The notes below the pieces were generated by a model. It ran no database searches. It was given only the letters and a program-made list of their open reading frames with translations, and was not told the DNA's origin. DNA of 32,876 nt from Alphaproteobacteria bacterium (GTDB lineage Bacteria > Pseudomonadota > Alphaproteobacteria > Rs-D84): NCBI GenBank assembly GCA_017630405.1, contig JAGBVH010000025.1:76352-109227 (forward strand), read 5' to 3'. A program made the position numbers and the translations under genes. Numbering within the stretch: the stretch's first letter is position 1; the number at the start of each line of letters is the position of its first letter. Positions 13,476 to 21,135 of this stretch are shown in pieces.

Positions 13476-15095
13476 CGGCAGGATACTATCAAGAATTTTT
13501 CCTGTTGTCGGCACAGCATTCCACGCAGCCGTACGCCACCCCCAGGACTCTTTTGTGCCCTGCGGTTCATCTAAAACGACTAAAATTGTGTACTGTGGTG
13601 CACGCGCTGGGAACACACCTACAAACGCCGTCACATTGCGTTTATTATCAATTTTCCCATTTGTATATTTTTCAGCAGTTGATGTCTTACCCCCAATTTC
13701 AATACCAGCAACGCGAGCCTTTTTACCACTTGTTTCTTCGGCGACACGCAGCATAATCGGACGCAATTTCGCAGATATTTCATCCGCCAACACGCGTTCG
13801 CCATGTACAACGCCAACACTGCGCTTTTGTAATGTTGGATAAATATAAATACCACCGTTTGTCACCGCATTAACCGCCAACATCAAATGCATAGGCGTCA
13901 CCGCATACCCCTGACCAAAAGCCACAGTTGCGCGTTCCACCGGCCCCCACTTACGCTGTGGTATGCTATTTTCGGTGCGTCCAAATTCCAGATTCAACGC
14001 CTTGTCCATATGCAGCCGTTCAAAGAACTCTTTTTGTGCACCATCTGGCAATTCCAGCGCAATCTGTGCACTGCCAACATTACAAGAATGCATCATAATT
14101 TCTTCTACATTGATGCTTGGGCGTGGTGGCTTAAAACTGCGGATATCTTTGATATATTTGGCAACGCGTCCATGCTTGTCATATATCGGGAAAGGCTTTG
14201 CAACATAGTATTCTTTATTAACATCGATACCGTTTTCCAATGCCAACGCCGTATTAAATATTTTGAAAATAGACCCCAATTCAAAAACACTGCGCATTGG
14301 CTTAAACAATCTGTTTGCCACCGGATCCGCATTTCTGTTTTCTGGGTCATAGTCCGGCAAAGACACCATCGCGATAATTTCACCGGTCCTTGAATTCATC
14401 AGCATACCCATCGCAGCCTTGGTCTGATACTTTTGCATGGCGATTGACAACTGTTCATAGAACACCGCCTGAATACGCGAATCGACCGACAATCGCAAAG
14501 GATCTTTGTTTTCGGTTAAATAGTTTTCGTATGTGCGCTCGGCCCCTTCCAGTCCATGCCCATCGGCACCAACAAAGCCAACAACATGTGAAAACAATCT
14601 GCGCTTAGGATACTTTCTGGTTTGGATTTTTTCGATTTCCAAACCTTCCAGATGCGCATTTTTAATAATTTCGCGCTGTTTATCACTGGCATATTTTTTC
14701 ACCCAGATAAAACTTTTTGATGAATTCACCAATTCCAATGCCTGGGCCAAAGAATATTCATATGGCAACGCCTCGTGAATAGTTTGTGCGACGGCATCCC
14801 TGTCCTTTTCACGAACCGCCTTGTTTCGTAAAATGATATGCCCCGATTCGACATTCTTGGCCAATATATCGCCATTTCTGTCAACAATATCTGCGCGTTG
14901 AACATCCCATTCACCAGATGCGCCAGCCAATCTAGACCTGTCCGTTCCCTGAATTCCTAACTGCAAAGTTCGGCCACCAAACAAAATAAACATCCCCAAA
15001 AACACAACATACATAAACTGCAATCTGGGGCGCGCAGAATTTCCAGCCCGACCTGTGAATCCGTGTTTAAAAATATCTTTGCCTACTTCAAACAT
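13461..15095 (-). CDS. ftsI: Peptidoglycan D,D-transpeptidase FtsI (PBP3)
   Basis: FtsI cross-links septal peptidoglycan with FtsW in the divisome. The 544-residue product has a short cytoplasmic tail, one membrane helix (~27-42), a dimerisation/pedestal domain beginning ~65 (RADIVDRNGDILA) and a transpeptidase domain from ~200. Catalytic motifs are S275-x-x-K278 (SIFK), S337-C-N339 (SCN) and K470-T-S472. The third motif is KTS instead of the usual KTG, in GGKTSTAEK. Gene order and a 1-base overlap (TAATG) with ftsL support the call. The pair lies outside a normal mra-ftsL-ftsI-mur cluster: neighbours are recJ and suf genes. Confidence 0.94.
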   Translation of the reverse strand: MFEVGKDIFKHGFTGRAGNSARPRLQFMYVVFLGMFILFGGRTLQLGIQGTDRSRLAGASGEWDVQRADIVDRNGDILAKNVESGHIILRNKAVREKDRDAVAQTIHEALPYEYSLAQALELVNSSKSFIWVKKYASDKQREIIKNAHLEGLEIEKIQTRKYPKRRLFSHVVGFVGADGHGLEGAERTYENYLTENKDPLRLSVDSRIQAVFYEQLSIAMQKYQTKAAMGMLMNSRTGEIIAMVSLPDYDPENRNADPVANRLFKPMRSVFELGSIFKIFNTALALENGIDVNKEYYVAKPFPIYDKHGRVAKYIKDIRSFKPPRPSINVEEIMMHSCNVGSAQIALELPDGAQKEFFERLHMDKALNLEFGRTENSIPQRKWGPVERATVAFGQGYAVTPMHLMLAVNAVTNGGIYIYPTLQKRSVGVVHGERVLADEISAKLRPIMLRVAEETSGKKARVAGIEIGGKTSTAEKYTNGKIDNKRNVTAFVGVFPARAPQYTILVVLDEPQGTKESWGWRTAAWNAVPTTGKILDSILPLLFE

Positions 15096-15382
15096 TATAT
15101 TTCTTTATCTTTCAGTTCTGTGATTGATACAGCTTTATTAAAACTGACCACCTCGGCCTTTGGGGAAGTACGACTTACCAAATCGCGCAATATTTCAGGT
15201 CTTACATACGCAGCAAAATTTGCCTGTGCCACAGCATATTCTTGCTGGGTCTGAATAATATCCCGTCTTACACGATTAAGCGCACGATTTTGGGTTCGAT
15301 AACACACTTGAAGACAAACCGTCAACAGCAGCACCAGCCCCATTGACCACACACCAATCTGAAACATCTTCTCGTCTTCCAT
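15095..15382 (-). CDS. ftsL: Cell division protein FtsL-like
   Basis: The 95-residue bitopic protein has a short N-terminal tail, a membrane helix (residues ~8-27, IGVWSMGLVLLLTVCLQVCY) and a periplasmic coiled coil (RALNRVRRDIIQTQQEYAVA). The conserved VRPEILRDLVS element after the coil is typical of FtsL. Its position directly before ftsI, with a TAATG overlap, is the normal ftsL-ftsI arrangement and the main reason for the name. FtsL joins FtsB and FtsQ to activate FtsWI. An extended -10 (TGA-TAAAAT) lies at the sufE stop, and a gggggcg RBS precedes ATG. Confidence 0.85.
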   Translation of the reverse strand: MEDEKMFQIGVWSMGLVLLLTVCLQVCYRTQNRALNRVRRDIIQTQQEYAVAQANFAAYVRPEILRDLVSRTSPKAEVVSFNKAVSITELKDKEI

Positions 15383-15407
15383 ATCGCCCCCACATACTAT
15401 TATTGGT

Positions 15408-15416
15408 ATTTTATCA
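15408..15416 (-). promoter_or_regulatory. Extended -10 promoter of ftsL-ftsI
   Basis: TGA-TAAAAT lies at the end of sufE; the TGA is also the sufE stop codon. A predicted start ~18 bases before the RBS-ATG region would give a ~19-base leader with RBS ggggg. No clear -35 box is seen. Confidence 0.5.
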
Positions 15417-15776
15417 TAAATTCTTTAAAAATCTAATCATAGAATCAACGCCGTTCAAACGCCCCGTGCCAAGATTTAATCCCAGCGAAGAAAACTCGCC
15501 AGCGATATCCATTTCACGTATTTCCTGCGCCGTTTTTCCATCAACCATAGAAACGATTATAGCCGCCACCCCACGCACCAGCGCCGAATCGGCATTTACA
15601 AAAAAATTATTGTCCTGACGACATATCTGCACAAACGAAGAACAACCTAAAATTTCGGTACAAATTGCACCATCGGGCACCTTGGACGATTGTGCCCCAA
15701 TATCCATAACCATTTCCAATCTGTCCGCAGGATTATCCATCATCATCAATAAATTTTTTATCTCGCCATATGTCAT
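15414..15776 (-). CDS. sufE: Cysteine desulfuration protein SufE
   Basis: SufE accepts persulfide sulfur from SufS and passes it to the SufBCD scaffold. The 120-residue product is compact and matches the family: NPADRLEMVMDIG near the N-terminus and the active-site loop EILGCSSFV with acceptor Cys45, equivalent to E. coli SufE Cys51. A second Cys at 39 precedes it. VSMVDGKTAQEI and FSSLGLNLGTGRLNG also fit SufE. It follows the sufT-like gene by 6 bases and completes the sufS-sufT-sufE group. Confidence 0.92.
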   Translation of the reverse strand: MTYGEIKNLLMMMDNPADRLEMVMDIGAQSSKVPDGAICTEILGCSSFVQICRQDNNFFVNADSALVRGVAAIIVSMVDGKTAQEIREMDIAGEFSSLGLNLGTGRLNGVDSMIRFLKNL

Positions 15777-15782
15777 AAGTTT

Positions 15783-16097
15783 CTACCATCCTTCATTAGT
15801 CAAATCCAGTTCCACACGCGCCGCATCCGACATACGCGACAAATCCCATGGCGGGTCCCACACTAAATCCACACGCACAGGCACATCGCTTGTGATATTT
15901 TGTGTTGTGCTTCTGACCTGCTCTAACAACTCTTCCATCATTGGACAAGTCGGACTGGTAAATGTCATCTTAAGAACAACCACATCCGCACCTATATCGA
16001 TATCATAAATCAACCCCATATCCCAAATATTAACTGGAATTTCTGGGTCATATATCGTTTTCAAGCCTGCAATAATATCATCTTTTGTAAATGTCAT
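15783..16097 (-). CDS. sufT: SufT-like Fe-S assembly protein (MIP18/DUF59 family)
   Basis: A 104-residue MIP18-family (DUF59) protein. Motifs seen are IYDPEIPVNIWDMGLIY, which is the family signature DPE(I/L)P-NI-DLGL, then TFTSPTCPM with the conserved Cys, and LVWDPPWDLSRMSD at the C-terminus. In suf operons this family is called SufT and helps mature Fe-S proteins. PaaD-like proteins are related, but the suf context favours SufT. Its ATG overlaps the sufS stop (ATGA). Confidence 0.85.
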   Translation of the reverse strand: MTFTKDDIIAGLKTIYDPEIPVNIWDMGLIYDIDIGADVVVLKMTFTSPTCPMMEELLEQVRSTTQNITSDVPVRVDLVWDPPWDLSRMSDAARVELDLTNEGW

Positions 16098-17182
16098 TTC
16101 ACGATATCTTTTATATATTCAATTACAGTATCTATTTCCTGTTCGGTATTATATGCCCCAACAGAAATGCGCACACTACCCGCAATCCCCAATCTTTGAT
16201 GAATCCAAGAAGCACACATATTCCCCACGCGAACGCATACACCACGCGTCCCCAGCAAGGCCCCAAAATCCAATGGATGCATATCAAGCACAACAAAACT
16301 AACCAATGCCGCATCACGACTTGAAATCAAACGAACCCTTGGCATTTCAGACAAAGCATCATAAAGCCTTTTTACCAATTCCAAATTTGGTCGATTTTGC
16401 TTGATATTATCAATTGCAACCCCCAAACCAGCAATCTGAGTCAAAGGCAAAGTTCCTGCTTCAAATTTTTCCGCTCCAGCGACAAACAATACACCGTCAT
16501 CCACAACGCGCTGGACCATACCGCCACCAAATTTTACAGGCTTATGCGCATCTGGATTTTTTACATACAAAACACCTATACCTGTATCCGCACCAATCTT
16601 GTGCCCAGACCAACACACAAAGTCCGCATCCCACAAACGCACATCTATATCATCATGAACAACATACTGGGCTGCATCAACAACCACAACTACATTTGGA
16701 TTTTTTTCGCGCGCTATACGCACGATTTCTGGGACATTTTGTGCAACACCCATAACATTAGACATCGCCGTCACAACCATAACATCAGCATACGGAATAC
16801 CCGCAACATCTATATTATATTCATCATCCAACGGCAGTTTTACAACCCTGCCCCCAGCCATTTCAAACGGCAACCTTGCGCTGTGATGATCCAAATCAGA
16901 AACAGCAACTATTGTGTCCTGACCTATATCCAACATTTTGGCAATCATATTCATCGCATCTGTTGTACCCGAAATAAACGCGATATTTTCGGCCGCGCCC
17001 CCAATAAAATCAGCAACCTTTTTGCGTGCACGCAAAACCATATCATCAACCGCCGCTGCACGCGCACAAACCCCGCGTCCAGAATTCGCATAAAAATTCC
17101 GCAGAAAATCAACTTCTGCGCCAATAACAGCATCAGATTTCAAATAACTTGCCGCCGCATCTAAGTATATGATTTTATTCAT
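16094..17182 (-). CDS. sufS: Cysteine desulfurase SufS-like (class V aminotransferase fold)
   Basis: This PLP enzyme makes alanine and a protein persulfide from cysteine. The 362-residue product starts IIYLDAAAS, has the PLP-stacking His in DLDHHSARLP (~99-100), D169 and Q172 in VDAAQYVVHDDIDV, the Schiff-base K195 in CWSGHKIGADTG, and the catalytic Cys323 in RVGNMCASW. The SGHK-G motif and Cys position fit group II (SufS/CsdA) desulfurases. At 362 residues it is ~40 shorter than E. coli SufS. It heads the sufS-sufT-sufE operon; sufB, sufC and sufD are not in the window. It is divergent from trxA across 75 bases. Confidence 0.9.
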   Translation of the reverse strand: MNKIIYLDAAASYLKSDAVIGAEVDFLRNFYANSGRGVCARAAAVDDMVLRARKKVADFIGGAAENIAFISGTTDAMNMIAKMLDIGQDTIVAVSDLDHHSARLPFEMAGGRVVKLPLDDEYNIDVAGIPYADVMVVTAMSNVMGVAQNVPEIVRIAREKNPNVVVVVDAAQYVVHDDIDVRLWDADFVCWSGHKIGADTGIGVLYVKNPDAHKPVKFGGGMVQRVVDDGVLFVAGAEKFEAGTLPLTQIAGLGVAIDNIKQNRPNLELVKRLYDALSEMPRVRLISSRDAALVSFVVLDMHPLDFGALLGTRGVCVRVGNMCASWIHQRLGIAGSVRISVGAYNTEQEIDTVIEYIKDIVK

Positions 17183-17207
17183 TTATGTTTTCTCTTGCAT
17201 TTTATGC

Positions 17208-17217
17208 TGATTATAAT
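17208..17217 (+). promoter_or_regulatory. -10 region of the trxA-dksA promoter
   Basis: A perfect TATAAT (17212-17217) preceded by TGAT sits 40 bases before the trxA ATG. The -35 position (17189-17194, tttctc) is poor. Predicted leader is ~33 bases and contains the RBS taagga. Confidence 0.6.
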
Positions 17218-17257
17218 ACACTCTTGCCGAATATCAATCAAAAGTAAGGAGAAAAAG

Positions 17258-17581
17258 ATGGCACTAGAACATGCAAACGATACAACATTTGACGCTATGA
17301 TTGGTAATGGCATTACACTGGTTGACTTCTGGGCATCTTGGTGTGGTCCATGCCGTATGTTTGGTCCAATTTTTGAAGAAACATCCGAAAAAGTCAGCGA
17401 TGTTAAATTTATAAAATTCGAGATTGATGAAACGAATCGACGTACTGCGGCCAAATATGGCATCCGCAGCATACCAGCGGTACTTGCATTTAAAAATGGT
17501 GAATTGGTTGAGGCTCGCACAGGACTTATGGATCAGGACACATTACTTATGTGGATACAAGAATTAAAGGGAACAAACTAA
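17258..17581 (+). CDS. trxA: Thioredoxin
   Basis: The 107-residue product is a classical thioredoxin: VDFWASWCGPCRMFGP with the CGPC redox site, and the cis-Pro loop GIRSIPAVLAF. It reduces cytoplasmic protein disulfides. I chose ATG at 17258 because of the RBS aaggag 8 bases upstream and the standard N-terminus; an upstream in-frame start at 17195 would add 21 residues unlike any thioredoxin and overlap the promoter. It is followed after one base by the dksA-like gene. Confidence 0.95.
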   Translation: MALEHANDTTFDAMIGNGITLVDFWASWCGPCRMFGPIFEETSEKVSDVKFIKFEIDETNRRTAAKYGIRSIPAVLAFKNGELVEARTGLMDQDTLLMWIQELKGTN

Positions 17582-17582
17582 A

Positions 17583-18014
17583 ATGGCAAAGCAAGATTAT
17601 AAGACTTTGGAATTACCAGCAAAGTACAAGCCAAAAAAGTCAGAACCATATATGTGTGCGGAACAGTTGGCATATTTTTATCAACTGTTAAATACACAAA
17701 AAGAAGAATTAATCAGCGACAGCGATTCTGTATTAAACGCGGTACGCTTGGCTGAAAAAACTGATGCTGCCGGTGTTGGTGACGAATCAGATAACGCGAC
17801 ATACAATCAGGATATCACAATGGATTTGCGTATGTCTGCGCGTAACAATAAATTGCTTCAGAAAATAAACGCCGCACTAGACCGCATTGAAAATGGTTCT
17901 TATGGGTACAGTGTTGTATCCGGTGATGAAATCGGTATTCAGCGTTTAATGGCACGTCCCTTGGCAACAATGACTGTCGATGAACAAGAAGAATACGAAC
18001 AACGTCGCGGTTAA
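17583..18014 (+). CDS. dksA: DksA/TraR-family regulator lacking all four zinc cysteines
   Basis: DksA binds the RNA polymerase secondary channel and, with ppGpp, tunes rRNA and amino-acid promoters. The 143-residue product has an N-terminal region, a coiled coil with the tip motif DxxDxA intact (D67, D70, A72 in GDESDNAT), and a globular end reading NGSYGY..., IGIQRLMARPLATMTV. The four zinc cysteines are replaced by S110, S113, T131 and E134 at exactly matching spacing. Such Cys-depleted DksA2-type proteins are known in Pseudomonas, where they work when zinc is scarce. It is translationally linked to trxA and followed by a terminator. Confidence 0.88.
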   Translation: MAKQDYKTLELPAKYKPKKSEPYMCAEQLAYFYQLLNTQKEELISDSDSVLNAVRLAEKTDAAGVGDESDNATYNQDITMDLRMSARNNKLLQKINAALDRIENGSYGYSVVSGDEIGIQRLMARPLATMTVDEQEEYEQRRG

Positions 18015-18018
18015 ATAA

Positions 18019-18042
18019 AAAATCCCCCAAACGGGGGATTTT
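18019..18042. terminator. Bidirectional terminator between dksA and tatA
   Basis: A 10-bp perfect stem (aaaatccccc / gggggatttt) with tetraloop aaac and A/T flanks lies between the convergent dksA-like and tatA genes and serves both strands. Confidence 0.88.
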
Positions 18043-18045
18043 CCT

Positions 18046-18261
18046 TTATTTCTTTCTAGCCGGTGCTTTTTTAGTCACCTTTTTTGTCGCAGGCTTTTTT
18101 GCCTCGGCCTTTTTTGGTGTCTCTTTTTTTATTTCTTTTTTAAATACATTCAAGCCATCAGCCAAATTTTTCATCATCCCTGGAATTTTGTTTGAACCAA
18201 ACAAAATCAACACCAGTACGACAATAACCAGAATTTCAAGCCATCCTAAACGTCCAAACAT
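18046..18261 (-). CDS. tatA: Twin-arginine translocase subunit TatA
   Basis: The 71-residue product has the TatA pattern: short N-terminus with WLEILVIVVLVLILFGSNKIP (membrane helix and the conserved FG hinge), an amphipathic helix (MMKNLADGLNVFKKEIKKE) and a Lys/Ala/Pro-rich tail. TatA forms the oligomer through which folded substrates pass. FGSNKIP is TatA/E-like rather than TatB. It is separated from tatBC by ~8 kb. It sits 15 bases after the SPOR gene, matching part of a common alphaproteobacterial order (SPOR, nagZ, scpA, scpB, tatA) with the middle genes absent. Confidence 0.93.
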   Translation of the reverse strand: MFGRLGWLEILVIVVLVLILFGSNKIPGMMKNLADGLNVFKKEIKKETPKKAEAKKPATKKVTKKAPARKK

Positions 18262-18276
18262 ATCTTTCCCCTTTTA

Positions 18277-19044
18277 TTATTTTGCTACATAGCAATCCAA
18301 TCCATCTGATTTTGCGTTACGACAGAAACCATTTGCATCAGCAGATGTATTAAATGGAACACGCAAACGATATGTTGTTGTACCGTTCTTTAATTGCGCC
18401 GCCAAAATCACAAACTGTTTACCGCTGAACAAACTTGGGTGCGATGCAATCATTTTGCGTTGTGCGGTTTCTGCTGCTGCGCGTGTACCATATGAACCGA
18501 ACTGAACATACCAATCAGCAATCGATTTCTGAACCACAGGCTTTTTCGCCGCTGGTTTTGGTGCAGCCGCTTTAACCGCAGGTTTTGCAACCGCTTCTTG
18601 TTTTTTTGCCACAGGCTTTTTTGCAGCTGGTTTTGGTGTGGCCGCAGGATTAAATGTCACTTCCTTGCGTTCTTCTACCACGCGCACAGGCATAGTCGCC
18701 ACAGGTTCCTCTTTTTGAACCTGAACTGGTGCCACTTCTTTTTTCGGCTGTTCCATAACCTGAACAGGTTTTGGTGCCGGCATAACATTCATGTCCACTG
18801 GTACCCCCGCATCGTCAACTACCGCGACAACAGGCGCATCCAAATCAACCTCCATCGAAGAAGAAGTCTCATCACCAATCGTACGAATGATGATATAAGT
18901 TGCCAAAACAATTACTGCCAAACCAACTGACAGCAGCAACCAAGGTTTCTTTGGTCGTGGCGCAACAAACGGTGCTGCATCAGGCAAAGTATCCAAAGAA
19001 CCATTATCGTCTAAATCCAATAAATCCAAGTTATCATCATTCAT
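18277..19044 (-). CDS. SPOR-domain membrane protein
   Basis: The 255-residue product has an acidic cytoplasmic N-terminus, one membrane helix (~residues 35-56, WLLLSVGLAVIVLATYII), a long Pro/Ala/Lys/Val-rich periplasmic linker (repeats of AAKKPVAKK type) and a C-terminal SPOR domain (~180-255: WYVQFGSYGTRAAAE, YRLRVPF, CRNAKSDGLDCYV). SPOR domains bind denuded septal glycan, so a cell-division or cell-wall role is likely. I chose ATG at 19044 rather than 19059: the earlier ATG overlaps the gggggat that serves as RBS 8 bases before 19044. The first five upstream codons would be MGDFI. Confidence 0.88.
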   Translation of the reverse strand: MNDDNLDLLDLDDNGSLDTLPDAAPFVAPRPKKPWLLLSVGLAVIVLATYIIIRTIGDETSSSMEVDLDAPVVAVVDDAGVPVDMNVMPAPKPVQVMEQPKKEVAPVQVQKEEPVATMPVRVVEERKEVTFNPAATPKPAAKKPVAKKQEAVAKPAVKAAAPKPAAKKPVVQKSIADWYVQFGSYGTRAAAETAQRKMIASHPSLFSGKQFVILAAQLKNGTTTYRLRVPFNTSADANGFCRNAKSDGLDCYVAK

Positions 19045-19078
19045 GATAAAATCCCCCATTTAAAAATTCTCTGGATAT

Positions 19079-19087
19079 ATTATATCA
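19079..19087 (-). promoter_or_regulatory. Extended -10 promoter of the SPOR-tatA operon
   Basis: TGA-TATAAT on the minus strand, 34 bases before the chosen start codon. The nine bases are identical to those before nlpD and the mucR-like gene. Confidence 0.65.
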
Positions 19088-19120
19088 TAAAAAAAACGAA
19101 TAACCAAATACATAGAATTA

Positions 19121-19149
19121 AAAAAAGAGACAAGATATTATCCTGTCTC
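19121..19149 (-). terminator. Rho-independent terminator of the thrS-lipoprotein unit
   Basis: The stem gagaca / tgtctc, extended by gata/tatc pairs, is followed by seven T residues on the minus strand, 16 bases after the 47-aa lipoprotein stop. Confidence 0.8.
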
Positions 19150-19164
19150 ATATATCATCTCTTA

Positions 19165-19308
19165 TTATTTAGGCATTTGTCCAAAATTAGGTGGCACAAT
19201 CAACTTATGATTTTCTTCAATGATTGGCTCCACTTCGCACTTTTTGGCGCATCCTGCCAGCACAGTTGGCAACGCGACCAGCGCACACAACAACAAAACT
19301 TTTTTCAT
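19165..19308 (-). CDS. Very small lipoprotein (47 aa)
   Basis: The short ORF starts at 19308: MKKVLLLCALVALPTVLAGC, with lipobox LAGC and lipidated Cys20, then AKKCEVEPIIEENHKLIVPP and a short NFGQMPK end. The mature peptide would be only 28 residues with one extra Cys. The RBS gggggat is 4 bases before ATG. It lies between thrS and a strong terminator on the same strand. LIVPPNF recalls the PLxxPPxF/Y element of DUF3035-type alphaproteobacterial lipoproteins, but length prevents assignment. Confidence 0.75.
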   Translation of the reverse strand: MKKVLLLCALVALPTVLAGCAKKCEVEPIIEENHKLIVPPNFGQMPK

Positions 19309-19329
19309 ATTATCCCCCATATTCTTTTA

Positions 19330-19353
19330 ATGGGGCAAGTCCCCCTGCCCCAT
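19330..19353 (-). terminator. Hairpin after thrS, possible weak terminator or attenuator
   Basis: An 8-bp perfect stem (atggggca / tgccccat) lies just after the thrS stop. The downstream minus-strand bases (taaaagaat) lack a T run, so it could stabilise the mRNA 3' end or only partly stop transcription before the 47-aa lipoprotein. Confidence 0.45.
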
Positions 19354-19360
19354 CATATAT

Positions 19361-21094
19361 TTACAACGGCATCTTTACGCTATCTTTCATCATTTCAACG
19401 AATTCAGCAAGTGACATAGATTCCTGTTTATCGCTGCCCAGACGGCGCAAAGTAACCATTTTATCAGCCGCTTCTTTTTCACCAACCACCGCAATAATCG
19501 GTGTTTTGGCCAAGGACAGTTCACGAATCTTATAGTTAACCTTTTCATCACGCAAATCTGCACGTGTGTTTATACCGGCCGCACGCAATGCAGACACAAC
19601 TTCATTTGCATAATCGGCATGCTTTTCAGAAATTGGTGTGACAACGACAGGCTCTGGCGACAGCCACAATGGCAAATTACCACCCGTTGATTCCAACAAC
19701 ACACCCATAAAGCGTTCGATTGACCCCAACAAAGCACGATGCAACATAATTGGACGATGCTTTTCACCATCTTCACCAACATAAGACAAATCGAATCTTT
19801 CTGGCAAATTCATATCCAACTGCACAGTTCCACACTGCCATACGCGCCCCATAGAGTCTTTCAGATAATTATCAATCTTTGGACCATAGAACGCCGCATC
19901 ACCTTCGGCAATTTCGTATTCGATTCCGTTTGCATCCAACGCGTGTTTCAACGCGCCTTCGGCTTTGTCCCAAACTTCATCAGAACCAATTCTGAACTCT
20001 GAATTCTTTCTGGTTGCCAACTTCATCGTGATTTTATCAAAACCAAATTTGTTATAAATATCTTTGATAAAGCGCAAGATTTTCACAACTTCCACTTCAA
20101 GTTGTTCTTCCGTACAGAAAATATGAGCATCATCTTGGGTAAATTCACGCACACGCATCAATCCAGATAAACCACCGGCTGCCTCGTAACGATTTACCTT
20201 GCCGAATTCAGCGACATACATAGGCAAATCCTTATAAGATTTAATACCGTGTCCAAAAACCAACATTCCACCTGGACAAGACATAGGTTTAATACAGAAA
20301 ACCTTGCCGTCTTGTGTTTTACCAGAATAGTTATGTTCGCCATACTTTGCCCAGTGTCCACTGCGTTCCCACAGACATCTGTCCATCACCGACGGCGTGG
20401 AAATTTCCTGATATCCGGCCATTTCCTGACGAGTACGCAAATATTCAATCAACTTGCGATAGATTCTATATCCCTTGTCATGCCAGAACACAGACCCCGG
20501 CGCATATTCTGGTTCAAAATGGAACAAGTCCATATCTTTACCCAGTTTACGATTATCGCGTGCGGCGGCCTCTTCCTGCATTTTCAAGAATTGTTCCAAT
20601 TCTTCCTTGGTTGCAAACGCATCAACATAGATACGCTGTAACATTTTATTTTTTGCGTCACCCTTCCAGTATGCGCCCGCAACACTGCGAATTTTAAAGG
20701 AATCCCTTGGCAAATCCTTGGAAGTTTCCACATGTGGCCCACGACACAAATCAACAAAATCGCGGAAAGTATAGATAGACAATGCCTCGCCCGCGGCATC
20801 GTATTCGTTCAACCATTCCATTTTATATGGCTGAGCCGCAAAAATTTCTTTGGCTTCGCTCAGCGAAACATTGCGCTGTTCAAAGCGACCATTTGATTTG
20901 ATTAAATCGCGCATTTCCTTTTCTATTTTCGCAAAATCTTCTTCTGAAAAACGATATTCTGTATCAAAATCGTAATAGAACCCATTTTCAATTGCCGGTC
21001 CCCCTGCGAATTTAACATCTGGGTGTAATTTTTTTACCGCCGCCGCCATAACATGCGCCAGCGAATGACGAATAATTTCGATATCATATGACAT
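19361..21094 (-). CDS. thrS: Threonyl-tRNA synthetase without TGS domain
   Basis: ThrRS charges tRNA-Thr and clears Ser-tRNA-Thr. The 577-residue product starts directly in the N2 editing domain (HSLAH at 10-14, CRGPH at 117-121 carrying the zinc-like H/H/C/H editing site), then the class II core (motif 2 region around VNRYEAAGGLSGLMRVREFTQDDAH, motif 3 HRALLGSIERFMG) and the anticodon-binding domain. The usual ~60-residue N-terminal TGS domain is missing; bacterial ThrRS is normally ~640 aa. Upstream sequence is non-coding, with a promoter and a repeat, so this is not a missed start. RBS agggaca is adequate. Confidence 0.95.
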   Translation of the reverse strand: MSYDIEIIRHSLAHVMAAAVKKLHPDVKFAGGPAIENGFYYDFDTEYRFSEEDFAKIEKEMRDLIKSNGRFEQRNVSLSEAKEIFAAQPYKMEWLNEYDAAGEALSIYTFRDFVDLCRGPHVETSKDLPRDSFKIRSVAGAYWKGDAKNKMLQRIYVDAFATKEELEQFLKMQEEAAARDNRKLGKDMDLFHFEPEYAPGSVFWHDKGYRIYRKLIEYLRTRQEMAGYQEISTPSVMDRCLWERSGHWAKYGEHNYSGKTQDGKVFCIKPMSCPGGMLVFGHGIKSYKDLPMYVAEFGKVNRYEAAGGLSGLMRVREFTQDDAHIFCTEEQLEVEVVKILRFIKDIYNKFGFDKITMKLATRKNSEFRIGSDEVWDKAEGALKHALDANGIEYEIAEGDAAFYGPKIDNYLKDSMGRVWQCGTVQLDMNLPERFDLSYVGEDGEKHRPIMLHRALLGSIERFMGVLLESTGGNLPLWLSPEPVVVTPISEKHADYANEVVSALRAAGINTRADLRDEKVNYKIRELSLAKTPIIAVVGEKEAADKMVTLRRLGSDKQESMSLAEFVEMMKDSVKMPL

Positions 21095-21135
21095 AATAAC
21101 TGTCCCTTGTGTTTATATTAATTTTTTACTGATTG

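Noticed and set aside
16397..17164. 255-residue ORF on the plus strand opposite sufS
   Set aside because: Its composition (Asn/Ile/His/Arg-rich) is that of a mirror of a real gene; sufS motifs on the other strand are complete.
17195..17257. Longer thioredoxin start at 17195
   Set aside because: It would include the promoter -10 and a non-thioredoxin N-terminus; ATG 17258 has a strong RBS.
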